A stretch of DNA of 33,229 nucleotides from Scatosoma sp045588185 (GTDB taxonomy: Bacteria; Bacillota; Clostridia; Christensenellales; Borkfalkiaceae): assembly GCA_045588185.1 (NCBI GenBank), contig JAZNDR010000004.1, forward strand, positions 1-33,229. Direction: 5' to 3'. Shown here piece after piece: positions 14,696 to 24,617 of this stretch. Each line of letters begins with the position of its first letter. Position 1 is the first letter of the stretch. Under the pieces are notes generated by a model that worked only from the letters and a program-made list of their open reading frames with translations, did not search any database and was not told the DNA's origin. The position numbers were made by a program, and so were the translations under genes.

Positions 14696-16624
14696 CTATT
14701 TAATCCTATACCCCTCTATGCCGTCGATTAGGTCTCTGCAAACCCCATATTTAGTCATATAGGTAAGTAAAAAATCGACCTTTTCGTTGTTGGCTTGCTT
14801 GTCTAAATACTGACGGTGATTAAACAAATAGCAGTATTCTACCCACAATTTTTCAATATTAACTCGGTCAAAATACTTCTGATACGCTTCCATATCCGTA
14901 TTTTTCACCTCTTCAAGCTTTAAGAGCATAGCCTCAATCATATCCGAAAAGGTATTGATCATACCAATCGGCCAATAAACGGTGTTGCCGTGCGTCATAC
15001 TTGCAATTTCCATCTTTTTACCAAGCACTTCCGTTTGGTATATGATAAATTGTTTCAGCTGACCGTAATATTCTTTAAACTCTTTCGCGACGGGACCGTA
15101 ATAAAACTCGATAAATTCGTAAGCGAGCTCGTCAACGCTTTGCGACGCGTCCCACCACATTTGCGACATGATATACCACTTTAATCTTTCCATCGACGGA
15201 TAGCCGCCAAGCTCTTCCATATACCCTCTAAAATTGTTATCCTTGGCAAATCTGTACGAACCGCCCATCGTATTGATAATATTCGTCGGATACATAGGAG
15301 CTGCAGTACTGCTACAATAGCCGTATACCATCATACTCTTGCAAATTGCACTCCAATTCGTTAAATCGCGATTCGTCGTGCCCACGCGCGAGTCGTCAAA
15401 AGAATAGGTAAAGTCGTTGTGGAACGGCGCGTAAACCACCATCACGTTTTCGTTTGGCACAGCCCGTTCGTCCACAGGCACAACCGTTCCGTCCTCCAAG
15501 GTTTTTACGGGTGCTTCCGCGTTTTGGAAATAGGCAAACATCATAATGGTAATCGGTTCTGCATTCGGTTCAACCGTTTTTATCCAAGCGTTGATTTCCT
15601 CTTCGATTTTATTGATAAACCATACCTCGACTGCCGACCTTTTATTGGGATTATCCTCTCTGCCGTAAAGTTCTTCTGAAAGCGCAACGCAAGTTTCGCA
15701 GATGCAAGCCGCCCAGTCGTCGCATGCGCCTACCATAAAGTAATCTTTAACACCGATACCGATATCTAAGATACGGCTTTGCATAATCTTAATCATTTCC
15801 GCACGCATTTCCTCGTTCGTAAGGCAAAGCTGTCCGATTTGCCCATAGCCTGTACCGTAGGTATCGTTTCTCGTAAACCATTCGGGGTGCTCTGCCATAT
15901 ATTTACTTTTTGATATCATATCCCCTTGCGTGTGTCCCCACATATATAGATCGTTCTGCAAGCTGTTCACTCTCATACGCCTATTGCGTTGCAATATAAT
16001 ATCATTGGAAATACCGCTTTCGTAGCGTCCATCAAAATGATAGTTGAATAACGCGCGAAATTCTATATCGGAAACGTTAGACTGATTAAACTTATACAAT
16101 GCAATATTTTCCGATTCAATCACGTCGTAATCTTCGGTGGTATACCATTTAAAGCCAAACGAGGCTTCCATAAAATCATAGACGGCATAAACGGTAAAAG
16201 CCGTGGAATATCCCACCATAAACACATCGCTACCGTCCGTTACGACGCGCGCTTCCGATTTTTGTATCCCATCAGGGAAAAGTTCTGCTTTTTTCGTATC
16301 ATAATATTCGTTTTTGCCAACCGAAAGATACCGTTGCCCTTCCACGTAATAATCGGTAACGGACATCGTATACCCCACGGACGCTTGGATACCCAATTGC
16401 AATTCCTCTGCGGCAAAGCGTTCGTTTTCGTCGGCGTCTTTGTCAATTAAAATTTTATATTCCGACTGATTATTTTTAACGATATATTCTCCCGTTTGTT
16501 CCAAATCGGAAGATAAATCGCCACTTTCGGAATTATCGTCTCCGCAACCTTTACAGCCCGTCAAAAATACGGTTAAAGCGGCAAGCGCAACCGTTAAAAT
16601 TTTAAATAAACTTTTCTTTTTCAT
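14696..16624 (-). CDS. DUF4838-type surface lipoprotein
   Basis: The 642-residue protein starts with a lipoprotein signal ending in VFLTGC (lipidated Cys24) and an acidic linker. Residues of about 50-160 resemble the N-terminal domain of alpha-glucuronidases and hexosaminidases (YLSVGKNEYY). The main part fits DUF4838: SFGFKWYTTEDYDVI, FRALFNYHFDG, HPEWFTRND, and a GACDDWAACICETC block. DUF4838 proteins are seen in glycan-use loci and are thought to be TIM-barrel glycosidase relatives, but no activity is established to my knowledge. GAGGA lies 8 nt before the ATG, which is 11 nt after the stop of the Ig-like protein gene. Likely role: glycan binding or hydrolysis on the cell surface. Confidence 0.85.
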   Translation of the reverse strand: MKKKSLFKILTVALAALTVFLTGCKGCGDDNSESGDLSSDLEQTGEYIVKNNQSEYKILIDKDADENERFAAEELQLGIQASVGYTMSVTDYYVEGQRYLSVGKNEYYDTKKAELFPDGIQKSEARVVTDGSDVFMVGYSTAFTVYAVYDFMEASFGFKWYTTEDYDVIESENIALYKFNQSNVSDIEFRALFNYHFDGRYESGISNDIILQRNRRMRVNSLQNDLYMWGHTQGDMISKSKYMAEHPEWFTRNDTYGTGYGQIGQLCLTNEEMRAEMIKIMQSRILDIGIGVKDYFMVGACDDWAACICETCVALSEELYGREDNPNKRSAVEVWFINKIEEEINAWIKTVEPNAEPITIMMFAYFQNAEAPVKTLEDGTVVPVDERAVPNENVMVVYAPFHNDFTYSFDDSRVGTTNRDLTNWSAICKSMMVYGYCSSTAAPMYPTNIINTMGGSYRFAKDNNFRGYMEELGGYPSMERLKWYIMSQMWWDASQSVDELAYEFIEFYYGPVAKEFKEYYGQLKQFIIYQTEVLGKKMEIASMTHGNTVYWPIGMINTFSDMIEAMLLKLEEVKNTDMEAYQKYFDRVNIEKLWVEYCYLFNHRQYLDKQANNEKVDFLLTYMTKYGVCRDLIDGIEGYRIK

Positions 16625-16635
16625 AGCTTTGTTCC

Positions 16636-18432
16636 TCACGCAACCATCACAACGTATTCTTTAAAAGCGATATTAAAGTTTTCGTCGTAAACCGTGTATC
16701 TGACAACGTACATACCCGCCTGCTCAAAGGTAAACGTATCCCCTGCATTCACTAAATCGTACGACGCGTACGGCAAAGAAACACTGACAATTAGTTTCAA
16801 GTTTTCTTGCGCGGAAAAGTTATCCGAATACGTACACGTGGGCAAGGTAATGCTGTCGCCCACCTTTGCGGAATAGGATATATCCGCGTTCATAGTAAGC
16901 GTGGGCGGGGTTCGTTCGCTTACGAAAACCGTCAGCCATAAATCCTCCGAGTTTCCGTTATAGTCTTCGCAATAAACGTTGATAAGATATTCCCCTATCA
17001 TCGCCGCGTTTACCGCGTAATCCTTGTCGGCGCTCGCCTCGTAAAGATTTGTGCCGTCCAAGGCTTGCGCTACTTCCCCGTTTGGCGTCGTGCAGGATAC
17101 AAGGCATTTGAGGTTGGGTTCAAGTAAATCGAATACCAAAACCCGTGGAATAACAAAGTCTTGCCCGTGCACAACGATTGCGTCCATTCTTTTCGTGAAT
17201 ACGGTAAACGGCGAAACGCCGTCCTTGCTACGGTCTTTGGAAAGCGACTGCCCGTTTAAGCTTTTCAGCAACAATGCCGATTCGACGTCGCCGCCCTTAA
17301 CGGTAATTTCCAAATTCGCCTCTAAACCGCTAAACGAAACAAATTCGTACCCCGAAAGTCCTTCGTTTACTACGCAAACGGTATTCCCCTCCGAATCCGC
17401 AACAATGCGCGTATCCGCGTTAAAGGATAATTTGATACCGTTTTTAAAATCGTCAAACGCACCCTGCGCGCGATAATTTTTGTCACCGTTTAAGCATACG
17501 TTGACCTGCGTTTCGCTATACCGAGAAACCTCCAATGAAAACGCGTTAGACGGGGTTTCTTTATCGGAAAAAGTAAAGCATACCGCTTCAAAATTCGTCT
17601 TTCCTTCTATGGAAGAAAACGCCAGCTCGAAGTTTGTATAAATGGAATTGATGAACTTCGCGCCATACGTTCTCGTACCGTATATCGCCACACCGTCAGC
17701 TTGATTTTCAATGCGCTCCGCCGTAGAATTAACGAACATCGCCGCGAAATTATACAGTCTTGAACTCCCTTCCTTCGTAAACGCCCGCACGACGGGAACG
17801 GTATATTCCACACGGTTCTCTGCGTTGGTAATAGAAGATTTCGCCACGTAGCTAAGCTTTATTTCCGCCGAGTCGATATCCGTTTGCAAAGTAAAAGTAT
17901 CCGTAACCTTGCTTTCTGTCCCGAACGCGTCCGTAAGATACACCTCGTAAGGCGTTTCCGTGGGCGTAGCCGCGTTATAGTCGATGAACGTCGCCCGTTC
18001 TACCGCGTATTCGCTGTTTGCGATAAACGCAGTGGGCATATACGGTTTTTTCGCCAAAACGGGAAACTCTGCTTTACTTACCGTAATAGTATGACTGTCC
18101 TCAAAGCTGTCTTCGCCTTTATGCGCCTTAGCCCACAGCTTATACTCGCCTTCCTGCGTGGCTGTAAACTGCTTACCGTCGAGCTCCACCACGTTGCCAC
18201 TGGGGGATAAAACAAGCGTTTCCAGCATATCCACCTTATCGGGATAACGGGCGTACACCTCGCCCAGCATAACCGTTTCGCCAAGATATGCCGAGGTGGG
18301 ATTGTCTTTAAAAACAATGTCCAAATCGTGGGTAGCCGACGCGTATAAAAAATGTACCGCGAGTAAAATAGGCGCTAATAACGCAAACACGAAAACCCAG
18401 ATAAGCTTTGTTTTTTGTCTTGCTTTTATCAA
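16636..18432 (-). CDS. Membrane-anchored Ig-like surface protein
   Basis: The 598-residue protein has one N-terminal hydrophobic helix (about residues 10-30) after a basic MIKARQKTK, without a clear cleavage site or lipobox, and then an all-beta extracellular region. Ig-like modules are suggested at about 35-110 (ending YKLWAKAHKG ... HTITVSK) and at the C-terminus (ERTPPTLTMN ... YVVRYTVYD). A jelly-roll-like domain may lie between. The start is a TTG at 18432, overlapping the permease stop as TTGA, with AGGAGG 9 nt upstream. No ATG occurs until after the hydrophobic helix, so TTG is needed. A likely role is glycan binding or presentation beside the ABC importer; no enzyme motif is seen. Confidence 0.75.
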   Translation of the reverse strand: MIKARQKTKLIWVFVFALLAPILLAVHFLYASATHDLDIVFKDNPTSAYLGETVMLGEVYARYPDKVDMLETLVLSPSGNVVELDGKQFTATQEGEYKLWAKAHKGEDSFEDSHTITVSKAEFPVLAKKPYMPTAFIANSEYAVERATFIDYNAATPTETPYEVYLTDAFGTESKVTDTFTLQTDIDSAEIKLSYVAKSSITNAENRVEYTVPVVRAFTKEGSSRLYNFAAMFVNSTAERIENQADGVAIYGTRTYGAKFINSIYTNFELAFSSIEGKTNFEAVCFTFSDKETPSNAFSLEVSRYSETQVNVCLNGDKNYRAQGAFDDFKNGIKLSFNADTRIVADSEGNTVCVVNEGLSGYEFVSFSGLEANLEITVKGGDVESALLLKSLNGQSLSKDRSKDGVSPFTVFTKRMDAIVVHGQDFVIPRVLVFDLLEPNLKCLVSCTTPNGEVAQALDGTNLYEASADKDYAVNAAMIGEYLINVYCEDYNGNSEDLWLTVFVSERTPPTLTMNADISYSAKVGDSITLPTCTYSDNFSAQENLKLIVSVSLPYASYDLVNAGDTFTFEQAGMYVVRYTVYDENFNIAFKEYVVMVA

Positions 18433-19307
18433 CCTTTTATTCCTCCTACCGTGATATTCCCCATAAAGATATCCTTAAACAGCAGGAAAATAATCAAAAT
18501 GGGAATACATAATATAACACACCCTGCCATACGCATATTTTCCGTCAGCGTACCAGCTTGATTTGGCGAATATGCCGAGCGGAAAAGCCCTACCGCCGCC
18601 GTGGGATAATCCGGCAAATACAAAAGCGGCGTTTGATAATTGTTCCAATGCGCTATAAACTGCAATATAAAGACGGCAAAAATAGTCGTTTTAACCAACG
18701 GTATTACAATAGAGAGTAATACCTTCATATGGCTTGCGCCGTCAATAATTGCCGCCTCCATATATTCGTTGGATAAGCTTTTAAACGAGCCGTAATACAC
18801 CAAAAAGTACGTTCCAAGATAGCTTGCACTCTGAACCCACGTTCCCAGTATGCTGTTATATAAACCGAGTCGTTTCATTAAAAACATTTCCGACGCACCA
18901 GCCCCGACGATTGGGAATACCATTGCAAAAATAACCGAGCCGTAAATGAATTTATTTAACCAAACGTTATATTTTGCCGTAAGGTATGCCATAATGCAAG
19001 GTACGACCGCAAGAACAAACGAACAGCCCACCGAATAAAGCACGGAATATAACAGCATCGTATCGAAATAAATTAAACGCGCGTTCCCCGACGAGCCAAC
19101 CTGCACCACCAGCGTTTCATATGCAAAAGCATAATTTTCAAAGCATACGATGGAGGGTAAGCCGATAGGATTTACGTTTAAATCGAAAATATCTTTCAAG
19201 GAGGTGGATACCGTTAAATACGCGAACACGAACATACATAACGCATAAATTCCCAAAACGGTAGCGCATACGATTGCAAAAATATTGATTTTATTTTTTG
19301 TTTTCAT
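18429..19307 (-). CDS. Carbohydrate ABC transporter permease (MalG/LacG type)
   Basis: The 292-residue protein has six membrane segments and the conserved EAA loop EYMEAAIIDGASHMKVLLSI at about residues 180-200, which docks onto the ATPase. Length and ending (KDIFMGNITVGGIKG) fit binding-protein-dependent sugar permeases of the CUT1 type. It pairs with the upstream permease; the two genes are separated by 17 nt containing a run of nine G, which forms the ribosome binding site region. No ATPase gene is in the window, so a shared MsmX-like ATPase is probably used (established for many Firmicutes CUT1 systems). Confidence 0.95.
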   Translation of the reverse strand: MKTKNKINIFAIVCATVLGIYALCMFVFAYLTVSTSLKDIFDLNVNPIGLPSIVCFENYAFAYETLVVQVGSSGNARLIYFDTMLLYSVLYSVGCSFVLAVVPCIMAYLTAKYNVWLNKFIYGSVIFAMVFPIVGAGASEMFLMKRLGLYNSILGTWVQSASYLGTYFLVYYGSFKSLSNEYMEAAIIDGASHMKVLLSIVIPLVKTTIFAVFILQFIAHWNNYQTPLLYLPDYPTAAVGLFRSAYSPNQAGTLTENMRMAGCVILCIPILIIFLLFKDIFMGNITVGGIKG

Positions 19308-19324
19308 ATTCTTTACCCCCCCCC

Positions 19325-20356
19325 TTAATACTGTACGTTGGGATCTATTTTGTCAAGCACCCATTTCACAAAGAAGGTTAAGGGCACGACGACAATCGTT
19401 GCAAACACACCTAACGCCGCAATATACGGATAGCCCGACATATCGGACGACGAAACTTTCTTTAACAAAACGAACATATGATACCCAAACGTTCGTGCGT
19501 TTTCAGGTGCGGAATCACTGTACAACGCATATAAATTTGCCTGATTCGTAAAGATACCAGTGATACCTACAATAATAAACGTCGATAACGTGGGATAAAT
19601 AAGCGGTAGCGTCATAGAAAAGAATTCTTTTACAGGTCCAACACCGTCGATTTGCGCGTATTCCACAACGGAAATGGGAATACGCGTCATCGCGCTCGAA
19701 TACATAATAACGTTTCCGCCAAAGCTTACCAAAAGGATATAAATTAAAATATAGGTAAACGATTGGCTGGGGTCGGAAAGCGGCGGCATAATTTCCTTAC
19801 CGAACAAACGGCAAATTTCCACAACGCCTCTGTCGATAAAGAATTTATACATAAACGCAACGACCAGCGAAGAAATAATCGTCGGAACGAATAACATTAC
19901 CCTGAAAAATTCGCTAAATTTATACTTCTTATAAATATAGTACGAGAAGAATAACGCCGTAGGCGTAATAACGCATAAGCTGAACGCGTAAAATATTAAG
20001 GAATGTGATAACAGCTCTTTAATTTCATTGCCGTATACCAAATTATTCCAAACGGTTTCAATCTGCAAGGTAGAAAAAATAAACTTCCCCTCGCCGTTGA
20101 TAAATTTATATTCTTGAAATGCAAGAATAACGGAATTAAGATTTACGTACACGTAAAAAATCAAGAAGTGTAAAATCGGCAAAAAAGCCAAGCAATAATA
20201 GAAAACAAGCTCTCCCGTCCTACGCCCCTTTAACGAAGTGTTCTTCTTTTTCTTGCGCGGTAATTTTGTAGATAAATCATAGAAAAAGTCGGAAACGGGC
20301 TTTTTTATTTTATCAAAAAACGTTTCGTCTTTTTCGTATTTCATTCTTTTTTTCAT
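19325..20356 (-). CDS. Carbohydrate ABC transporter permease (MalF/LacF type)
   Basis: The 343-residue protein has a long basic cytoplasmic N-terminus (about 45 residues, including PRKKKKN), six predicted membrane segments and the EAA-loop sequence VEYAQIDGVGPVKEFFSM near residues 245-262. It is the MalF/UgpA-type half of the heterodimeric permease, cognate to the following gene. GGAAGGA lies 7 nt before the ATG. It starts 25 nt after the solute-binding lipoprotein stop, completing a classic binding protein-permease-permease order. Confidence 0.95.
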   Translation of the reverse strand: MKKRMKYEKDETFFDKIKKPVSDFFYDLSTKLPRKKKKNTSLKGRRTGELVFYYCLAFLPILHFLIFYVYVNLNSVILAFQEYKFINGEGKFIFSTLQIETVWNNLVYGNEIKELLSHSLIFYAFSLCVITPTALFFSYYIYKKYKFSEFFRVMLFVPTIISSLVVAFMYKFFIDRGVVEICRLFGKEIMPPLSDPSQSFTYILIYILLVSFGGNVIMYSSAMTRIPISVVEYAQIDGVGPVKEFFSMTLPLIYPTLSTFIIVGITGIFTNQANLYALYSDSAPENARTFGYHMFVLLKKVSSSDMSGYPYIAALGVFATIVVVPLTFFVKWVLDKIDPNVQY

Positions 20357-20381
20357 TTTGTTATCCTTCCAACAATCTTAT

Positions 20382-22139
20382 TTAGCCCTGTATTTTGTTA
20401 TACATAACCTGCCAATTCGTTGCGCTGCCCGCCTTTGCGGAATATTGCGTATAATTATAAATACCGTTAAAATATCCCTTTACGTCTACGTCCGTTTGTA
20501 ATCTATCCTGTTCGTAGAAGAAATTTAATACTCTGTAATCGCTCTTATCCGTTTTATACAAGGTTTTAAGGGGCCAATTATAGTGATTAAACTCGGTTGT
20601 GTTCGCAAGATACATAGGCTCGTTGCTGCCCTTAAACACAACGTCTACGTTTTCGCCGTGCAGCGTGTTATACAGCGAGAAATTATACGTGGACATCTGC
20701 GCCTTCATACCGTCGCTAATGGTATAGTTAAAGGGACGGGGAACGCCCGATTCTACGTTTTCAAGCGCCATATTTTCTTCCGTATGGAAGAAGGTAATAA
20801 AGTCTTTAATCGCTTGCAATTTGCTTTCAGCCACGTTCTTCTTTACGAATAACTCCAACTCACCCGTAACGCCGACGGTCGTTCTTGCAGGCGCGTCTTC
20901 CGTACCCACCTTTGCTCTCGTTGCTTTGGGCAAAGGCAACAGCTTAAACTGTCTGTCCATCTTACCGCCGTTTCTGCTTTCGCATTGATCGAATACCGAT
21001 TTCGCTTCCGCTTCCCAATATCCGCCGTCCGTAAACATCAAAATTTTGTTGTTGGTATACTTACTTAAAATATACGTACTTTGCGCGCCCGTATGCGATT
21101 GGCTTTGCGAGAACGACAACGGATCTATCCATTTACTGTGATTGCTTGCCATCGTTTTTGCAAAACGCACCGCCTGCAAAATACCCTCTTTACGGGTAAG
21201 CATATATCCGTTTTCCGCCGTAATATCCATAGGATCGTAATAAGAAAGCACGTTACCGTCCGAATCCACTTCTTTTACCAGCCCCTCTACGTCTTCGCCC
21301 TTTAAGGTATATAACATTTTATAATCTTCCTTGCCCTCAAAATCGGCAATAAGACTGTTCAACGCAAACGTCATATGCTGGTTGAATTGTCCCGAATAGG
21401 TAAGCGGAGTAACCGACTTATCTTCTTTCATTTCCGTACACCATAAATAGAATTGTGCGTACGTTTGCGGGAAACCGTCGTCCTCCGTACCCGTTTTTCC
21501 GTCGGGGCCTGCATTAAATTCGCTTTTCTCGCCCGTTAAAATTACCTTTTCGTCAGTACTGTCCTTGCTTACGTACAGCTTTTTGCTTTCCATAAGCTCG
21601 GCATCGTAATAAAAATTATATGACCCCATGAACAACGGCAACGTATATGCGCTTCCGCTTTCTTCCACGTAATAATTTTTAAAGTCGCTGTACATTCTAT
21701 CCTTGATAGACGCTTCTTCCGCATAGGGATAGCTTGCGTCAGCCGAAGTTGCAGAAATAATTTCCTTCAAGTCCATAACTTTTCCGCTTGTTTTCGCCAT
21801 ATTCGGCGTAACGTTCGTGGTAAAGAATATTTCCTTATTCGTATTATCCAGCGTATTTAAAACCGATTGTCCCGTCGTATCCGTTTGCGAGTGGGTAATG
21901 TCAATATACACACCCTTTTTACCCGTTTCGTATACGGTCTCCTTGGCTGCTTCCATAAACTTTTCCGCAACCTTTACAATGTACGTTCTGCCGTAACCGC
22001 AATCGTAGTTGCTAATACGGATTACGGTAGTAGTTGCTTCGTTATACGATTGTTCTATTTTTTCTCCGCCACAGCCCACAAAAGTTGATGCAGCGCAAAC
22101 ACAAGCGATACTTAACGCCAATACTTTTTTAAATTTCAT
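20382..22139 (-). CDS. ABC transporter solute-binding lipoprotein (carbohydrate)
   Basis: The 585-residue protein starts with a lipoprotein signal ending FVGC (lipidated Cys23) and has the extracellular sugar-binding protein (type 1) layout. It is longer than the usual 420-480 residues, as seen for large LplA-like binding proteins that take up uronic-acid or complex oligosaccharides. Residues 211-222 (GPDGKTGTEDDG) form a Ca-loop-like insert also found in the giant lipoprotein of the same array. The ATG at 22139 has AGGAG 7 nt upstream; the in-frame start further upstream would put extra residues before the signal peptide. A stem-loop precedes the gene, which may help raise its expression over the permeases. 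Substrate: probably a long or branched oligosaccharide. Confidence 0.92.
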   Translation of the reverse strand: MKFKKVLALSIACVCAASTFVGCGGEKIEQSYNEATTTVIRISNYDCGYGRTYIVKVAEKFMEAAKETVYETGKKGVYIDITHSQTDTTGQSVLNTLDNTNKEIFFTTNVTPNMAKTSGKVMDLKEIISATSADASYPYAEEASIKDRMYSDFKNYYVEESGSAYTLPLFMGSYNFYYDAELMESKKLYVSKDSTDEKVILTGEKSEFNAGPDGKTGTEDDGFPQTYAQFYLWCTEMKEDKSVTPLTYSGQFNQHMTFALNSLIADFEGKEDYKMLYTLKGEDVEGLVKEVDSDGNVLSYYDPMDITAENGYMLTRKEGILQAVRFAKTMASNHSKWIDPLSFSQSQSHTGAQSTYILSKYTNNKILMFTDGGYWEAEAKSVFDQCESRNGGKMDRQFKLLPLPKATRAKVGTEDAPARTTVGVTGELELFVKKNVAESKLQAIKDFITFFHTEENMALENVESGVPRPFNYTISDGMKAQMSTYNFSLYNTLHGENVDVVFKGSNEPMYLANTTEFNHYNWPLKTLYKTDKSDYRVLNFFYEQDRLQTDVDVKGYFNGIYNYTQYSAKAGSATNWQVMYNKIQG

Positions 22140-22192
22140 ATTTTTTCTCCTAACAATATATTTTGCTTTGCGCCAAAGCAACAAAGCGGTAC

Positions 22193-22234
22193 GCGCCGGG
22201 GACTGTCCCGCGTAAGACGACAGCCCCCACGCGC
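22193..22234 (-). terminator. Intercistronic stem-loop before the solute-binding protein gene
   Basis: GCGC arms (22193-22196 and 22231-22234) and GGGGACTGTC (22198-22207) against GACAGCCCCC (22219-22228), with one mismatch, make a GC-rich hairpin. No U-tract follows on the minus strand, so partial termination or mRNA 5'-end protection is more likely than full termination. A second small stem (GCTTTG/CAAAGC) lies just downstream. Confidence 0.6.
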
Positions 22235-22248
22235 TTAATTTCCTCTTA

Positions 22249-24615
22249 TTAACGAAGAGTGATATGGTCTAAATAGCGGAACCCATTATCTCCGTTATTC
22301 GTAAACAGCAAGAAACTAAACATAGAATATACCGGAGAGTCGAATTCCAACTCTACATAATTCCAACCGTTTTTAAGCGTTATATTAACTTCCTTAGCCG
22401 TACGCGATGACAAATCCTCAGCGGTATGTCCAATATATTGTACCTTAACGGAAACGTCTGAAACAGTAGCCGAATACACGAAGAAGCATACCGTGGTGCA
22501 AGCTTTCGTTGTATTCAAGCCGTAAGAAACGCCCTCGCTCTTAATTGCAGCGCTTGCCGTAGTTGCATACGAAACACCAAGCCATTTCTCGTGAGTACGA
22601 CCACGTAATGTGTACGAACCGTCAACGCTACCCACCTCGTCAATTATACGAGAGTTACATCCCGGCGTACCACTCGGGTGGTCTGAATGCGCATAATTAT
22701 CACTCTGACCGTTCGTAAACTGCATATCTAACGTGTTGAGATATTTCGTAGCGTCCATACCGTTGATATATTTATGCCCGTCTGCGCCTTCTTCTTGTTC
22801 GAACGTTGCAAAGACGTTTTCAAAGTAGCCTAAAATAAAGCCTTCCATAGATATACCAATTTCAGTATTTTGTACGGAATACTTATAATTGCGCTCTGCC
22901 TCTACGGGGATTATATACCCTTCCGCACCAAGCGACATTGCCGTTGCCGTTCCGCTAGGCATACAGGTATACGTCGCGGTAATGCTATTTTTAATCGGTT
23001 CCATTTCATCTTGCGTGTATATAGTCGATTGCAAATTCATAGGCACGGTTACCGATTCGGTTTCCGCATTTTCCACTATAATATTTCCCGTCGAGCTTGC
23101 CGTGTTATAAAGCTCGCTTTCCCAACAGAAATTATCCACGTAATACGGTCTGCTACTTAACGAACTGTTATACTGATATAAGGGTTCGCCTGCAACACCA
23201 TAAGTAGCAAAAGAAATTTCGCTAATTTGCGTGATTTCGGCAGCAAGCGTTACCGTATATTTTTTAGGTGTAAGACTTGAATCCGCCTCAAATTGAACTA
23301 TTGCCGACTTACCGCCTACGTTAACGGATACTGCGCCAGCTACGGCAGAAGCGCCGATAAACGAAAACGTGTTGGTGGGCGTGGGAAGCTGAATAGGCTC
23401 CGCAAAGGTAAGTCTAAACAAATCTCCTGCCATAAATTGTCCTCGGATGCCGACTTGACTTCTATGCAAGCTCTTTGCCGTCAGCTTTGTCCATTGAGAT
23501 GAAGAACCAGTACCGAAAGCGTTTGTTGCGCTCACGTTATTATTTTCTTTAAACGCCTCGAAAGCGGCTTCGTCCGTACCCTCTAAACCGTCGCAAGAGA
23601 ACAGAACGTTATCCCTGTCTTCCTCGAAATAATATTTTACCTTCGCGCTGTTATCGGGGCGCAAGTAATCGGTGGCTTGACCTTGCCCGTCGTAGTTTTG
23701 ACCGACGAGATAGTTCCACCCCGCTTGTTCGGGTACTGCGCCGACAACCACGTTACCGCCCGTATAGTCCTCCGTTATCCTTTCGTCCGAAACCTTTTCA
23801 AAGCCCGTGCTCTTATAAAGATATACTTCTTTGGTATAATCGAACGTGGGATATACACCGCTGTGATTTGCCTTATAATAGGAAACGTAGCGGTCGATAT
23901 AGCCGTTAAAGGTCGTGGCGTTTGCGCCGTTTTGACCTTGGGTAATCAACCCGTTCTGGCTGGTGGTAATAATAGAGCGTTTATTCGCCTCGTAATCAGT
24001 TTCGGCAAACGCATAATAGGTTTTCGCTTCGGATGCGTCCGTTGCCTTTATGTAGGATACGGCTACCAATTCGCGATCGAGATTTTTGTTTTGATACTTC
24101 GTAATGGATCCCTTAATTGCGTAAGAAACTATCGTTTCCACGCCGTCTATCTCTTCCTTTTGTTCGGAAATCAACGCGTTTTCTACGTTTTGAATTCGTT
24201 TCATACCCGTAGGGTTATCCTCTTCGGAAAGAGGCTCGCCCCAATAAAATTTAGGGGTAGTGCCGAATACGTCGTTATAGTTTAATTCGCCGTGGGTTAA
24301 ATAGCTGTACGGCATAATCAGCGTACCTGCCTCGATTTTGTCGTCTTCCGCGTTAAACATCCCCGTCAATGCTTGATAATCCGCCACGGAAAGCTCGCCC
24401 GTGAAGCGAATACCCGTTTGTTCTTCTGTGCCGTCGCCGATACGGACGGACGCGCCCGCCACCATTTCAAACGAATCAATCGTTAAAATATTTTCGTTTT
24501 TAGCTACCGCTGCCGAAGCGGTTTGCGTGGTAAGGTTTGCACCAGCCACTGCGCCGACAGATACAACCGCAAGGGCTAATACAGGTAATAAAATCTTTTT
24601 AGCTTGTTTTTTCAT
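22249..24615 (-). CDS. Large secreted protein of unknown function (788 aa)
   Basis: An N-terminal signal peptide (MKKQAKKILLPVLALAVVSV ... TASA) has a likely signal peptidase I site after residue 35. The first domain, about 45-250, contains FEMVAGASVRIGDG, TGIRFTGEL and AGTLIMPYSYL. I recall this pattern from secreted proteins of uncultured gut Clostridia, but it has no name I know. The middle and C-terminal parts are beta-rich, with repeated jelly-roll-like endings (PYYVDNFCW, FRYLDHITLR). There is no sortase motif, lipobox or S-layer homology domain, so how it stays on the cell is unclear. GGAGGAG before the ATG overlaps the codons of a 40-residue peptide gene ending 2 nt upstream, so translation may be coupled. 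Likely role: extracellular glycan binding. Confidence 0.75.
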   Translation of the reverse strand: MKKQAKKILLPVLALAVVSVGAVAGANLTTQTASAAVAKNENILTIDSFEMVAGASVRIGDGTEEQTGIRFTGELSVADYQALTGMFNAEDDKIEAGTLIMPYSYLTHGELNYNDVFGTTPKFYWGEPLSEEDNPTGMKRIQNVENALISEQKEEIDGVETIVSYAIKGSITKYQNKNLDRELVAVSYIKATDASEAKTYYAFAETDYEANKRSIITTSQNGLITQGQNGANATTFNGYIDRYVSYYKANHSGVYPTFDYTKEVYLYKSTGFEKVSDERITEDYTGGNVVVGAVPEQAGWNYLVGQNYDGQGQATDYLRPDNSAKVKYYFEEDRDNVLFSCDGLEGTDEAAFEAFKENNNVSATNAFGTGSSSQWTKLTAKSLHRSQVGIRGQFMAGDLFRLTFAEPIQLPTPTNTFSFIGASAVAGAVSVNVGGKSAIVQFEADSSLTPKKYTVTLAAEITQISEISFATYGVAGEPLYQYNSSLSSRPYYVDNFCWESELYNTASSTGNIIVENAETESVTVPMNLQSTIYTQDEMEPIKNSITATYTCMPSGTATAMSLGAEGYIIPVEAERNYKYSVQNTEIGISMEGFILGYFENVFATFEQEEGADGHKYINGMDATKYLNTLDMQFTNGQSDNYAHSDHPSGTPGCNSRIIDEVGSVDGSYTLRGRTHEKWLGVSYATTASAAIKSEGVSYGLNTTKACTTVCFFVYSATVSDVSVKVQYIGHTAEDLSSRTAKEVNITLKNGWNYVELEFDSPVYSMFSFLLFTNNGDNGFRYLDHITLR

Positions 24616-24617
24616 AA

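Noticed and set aside
23677..24285. 202-codon open frame on the plus strand
   Set aside because: It lies antisense to the well-supported secreted protein gene, lacks a ribosome binding site and has no family pattern; the codon bias of the real gene keeps it open.
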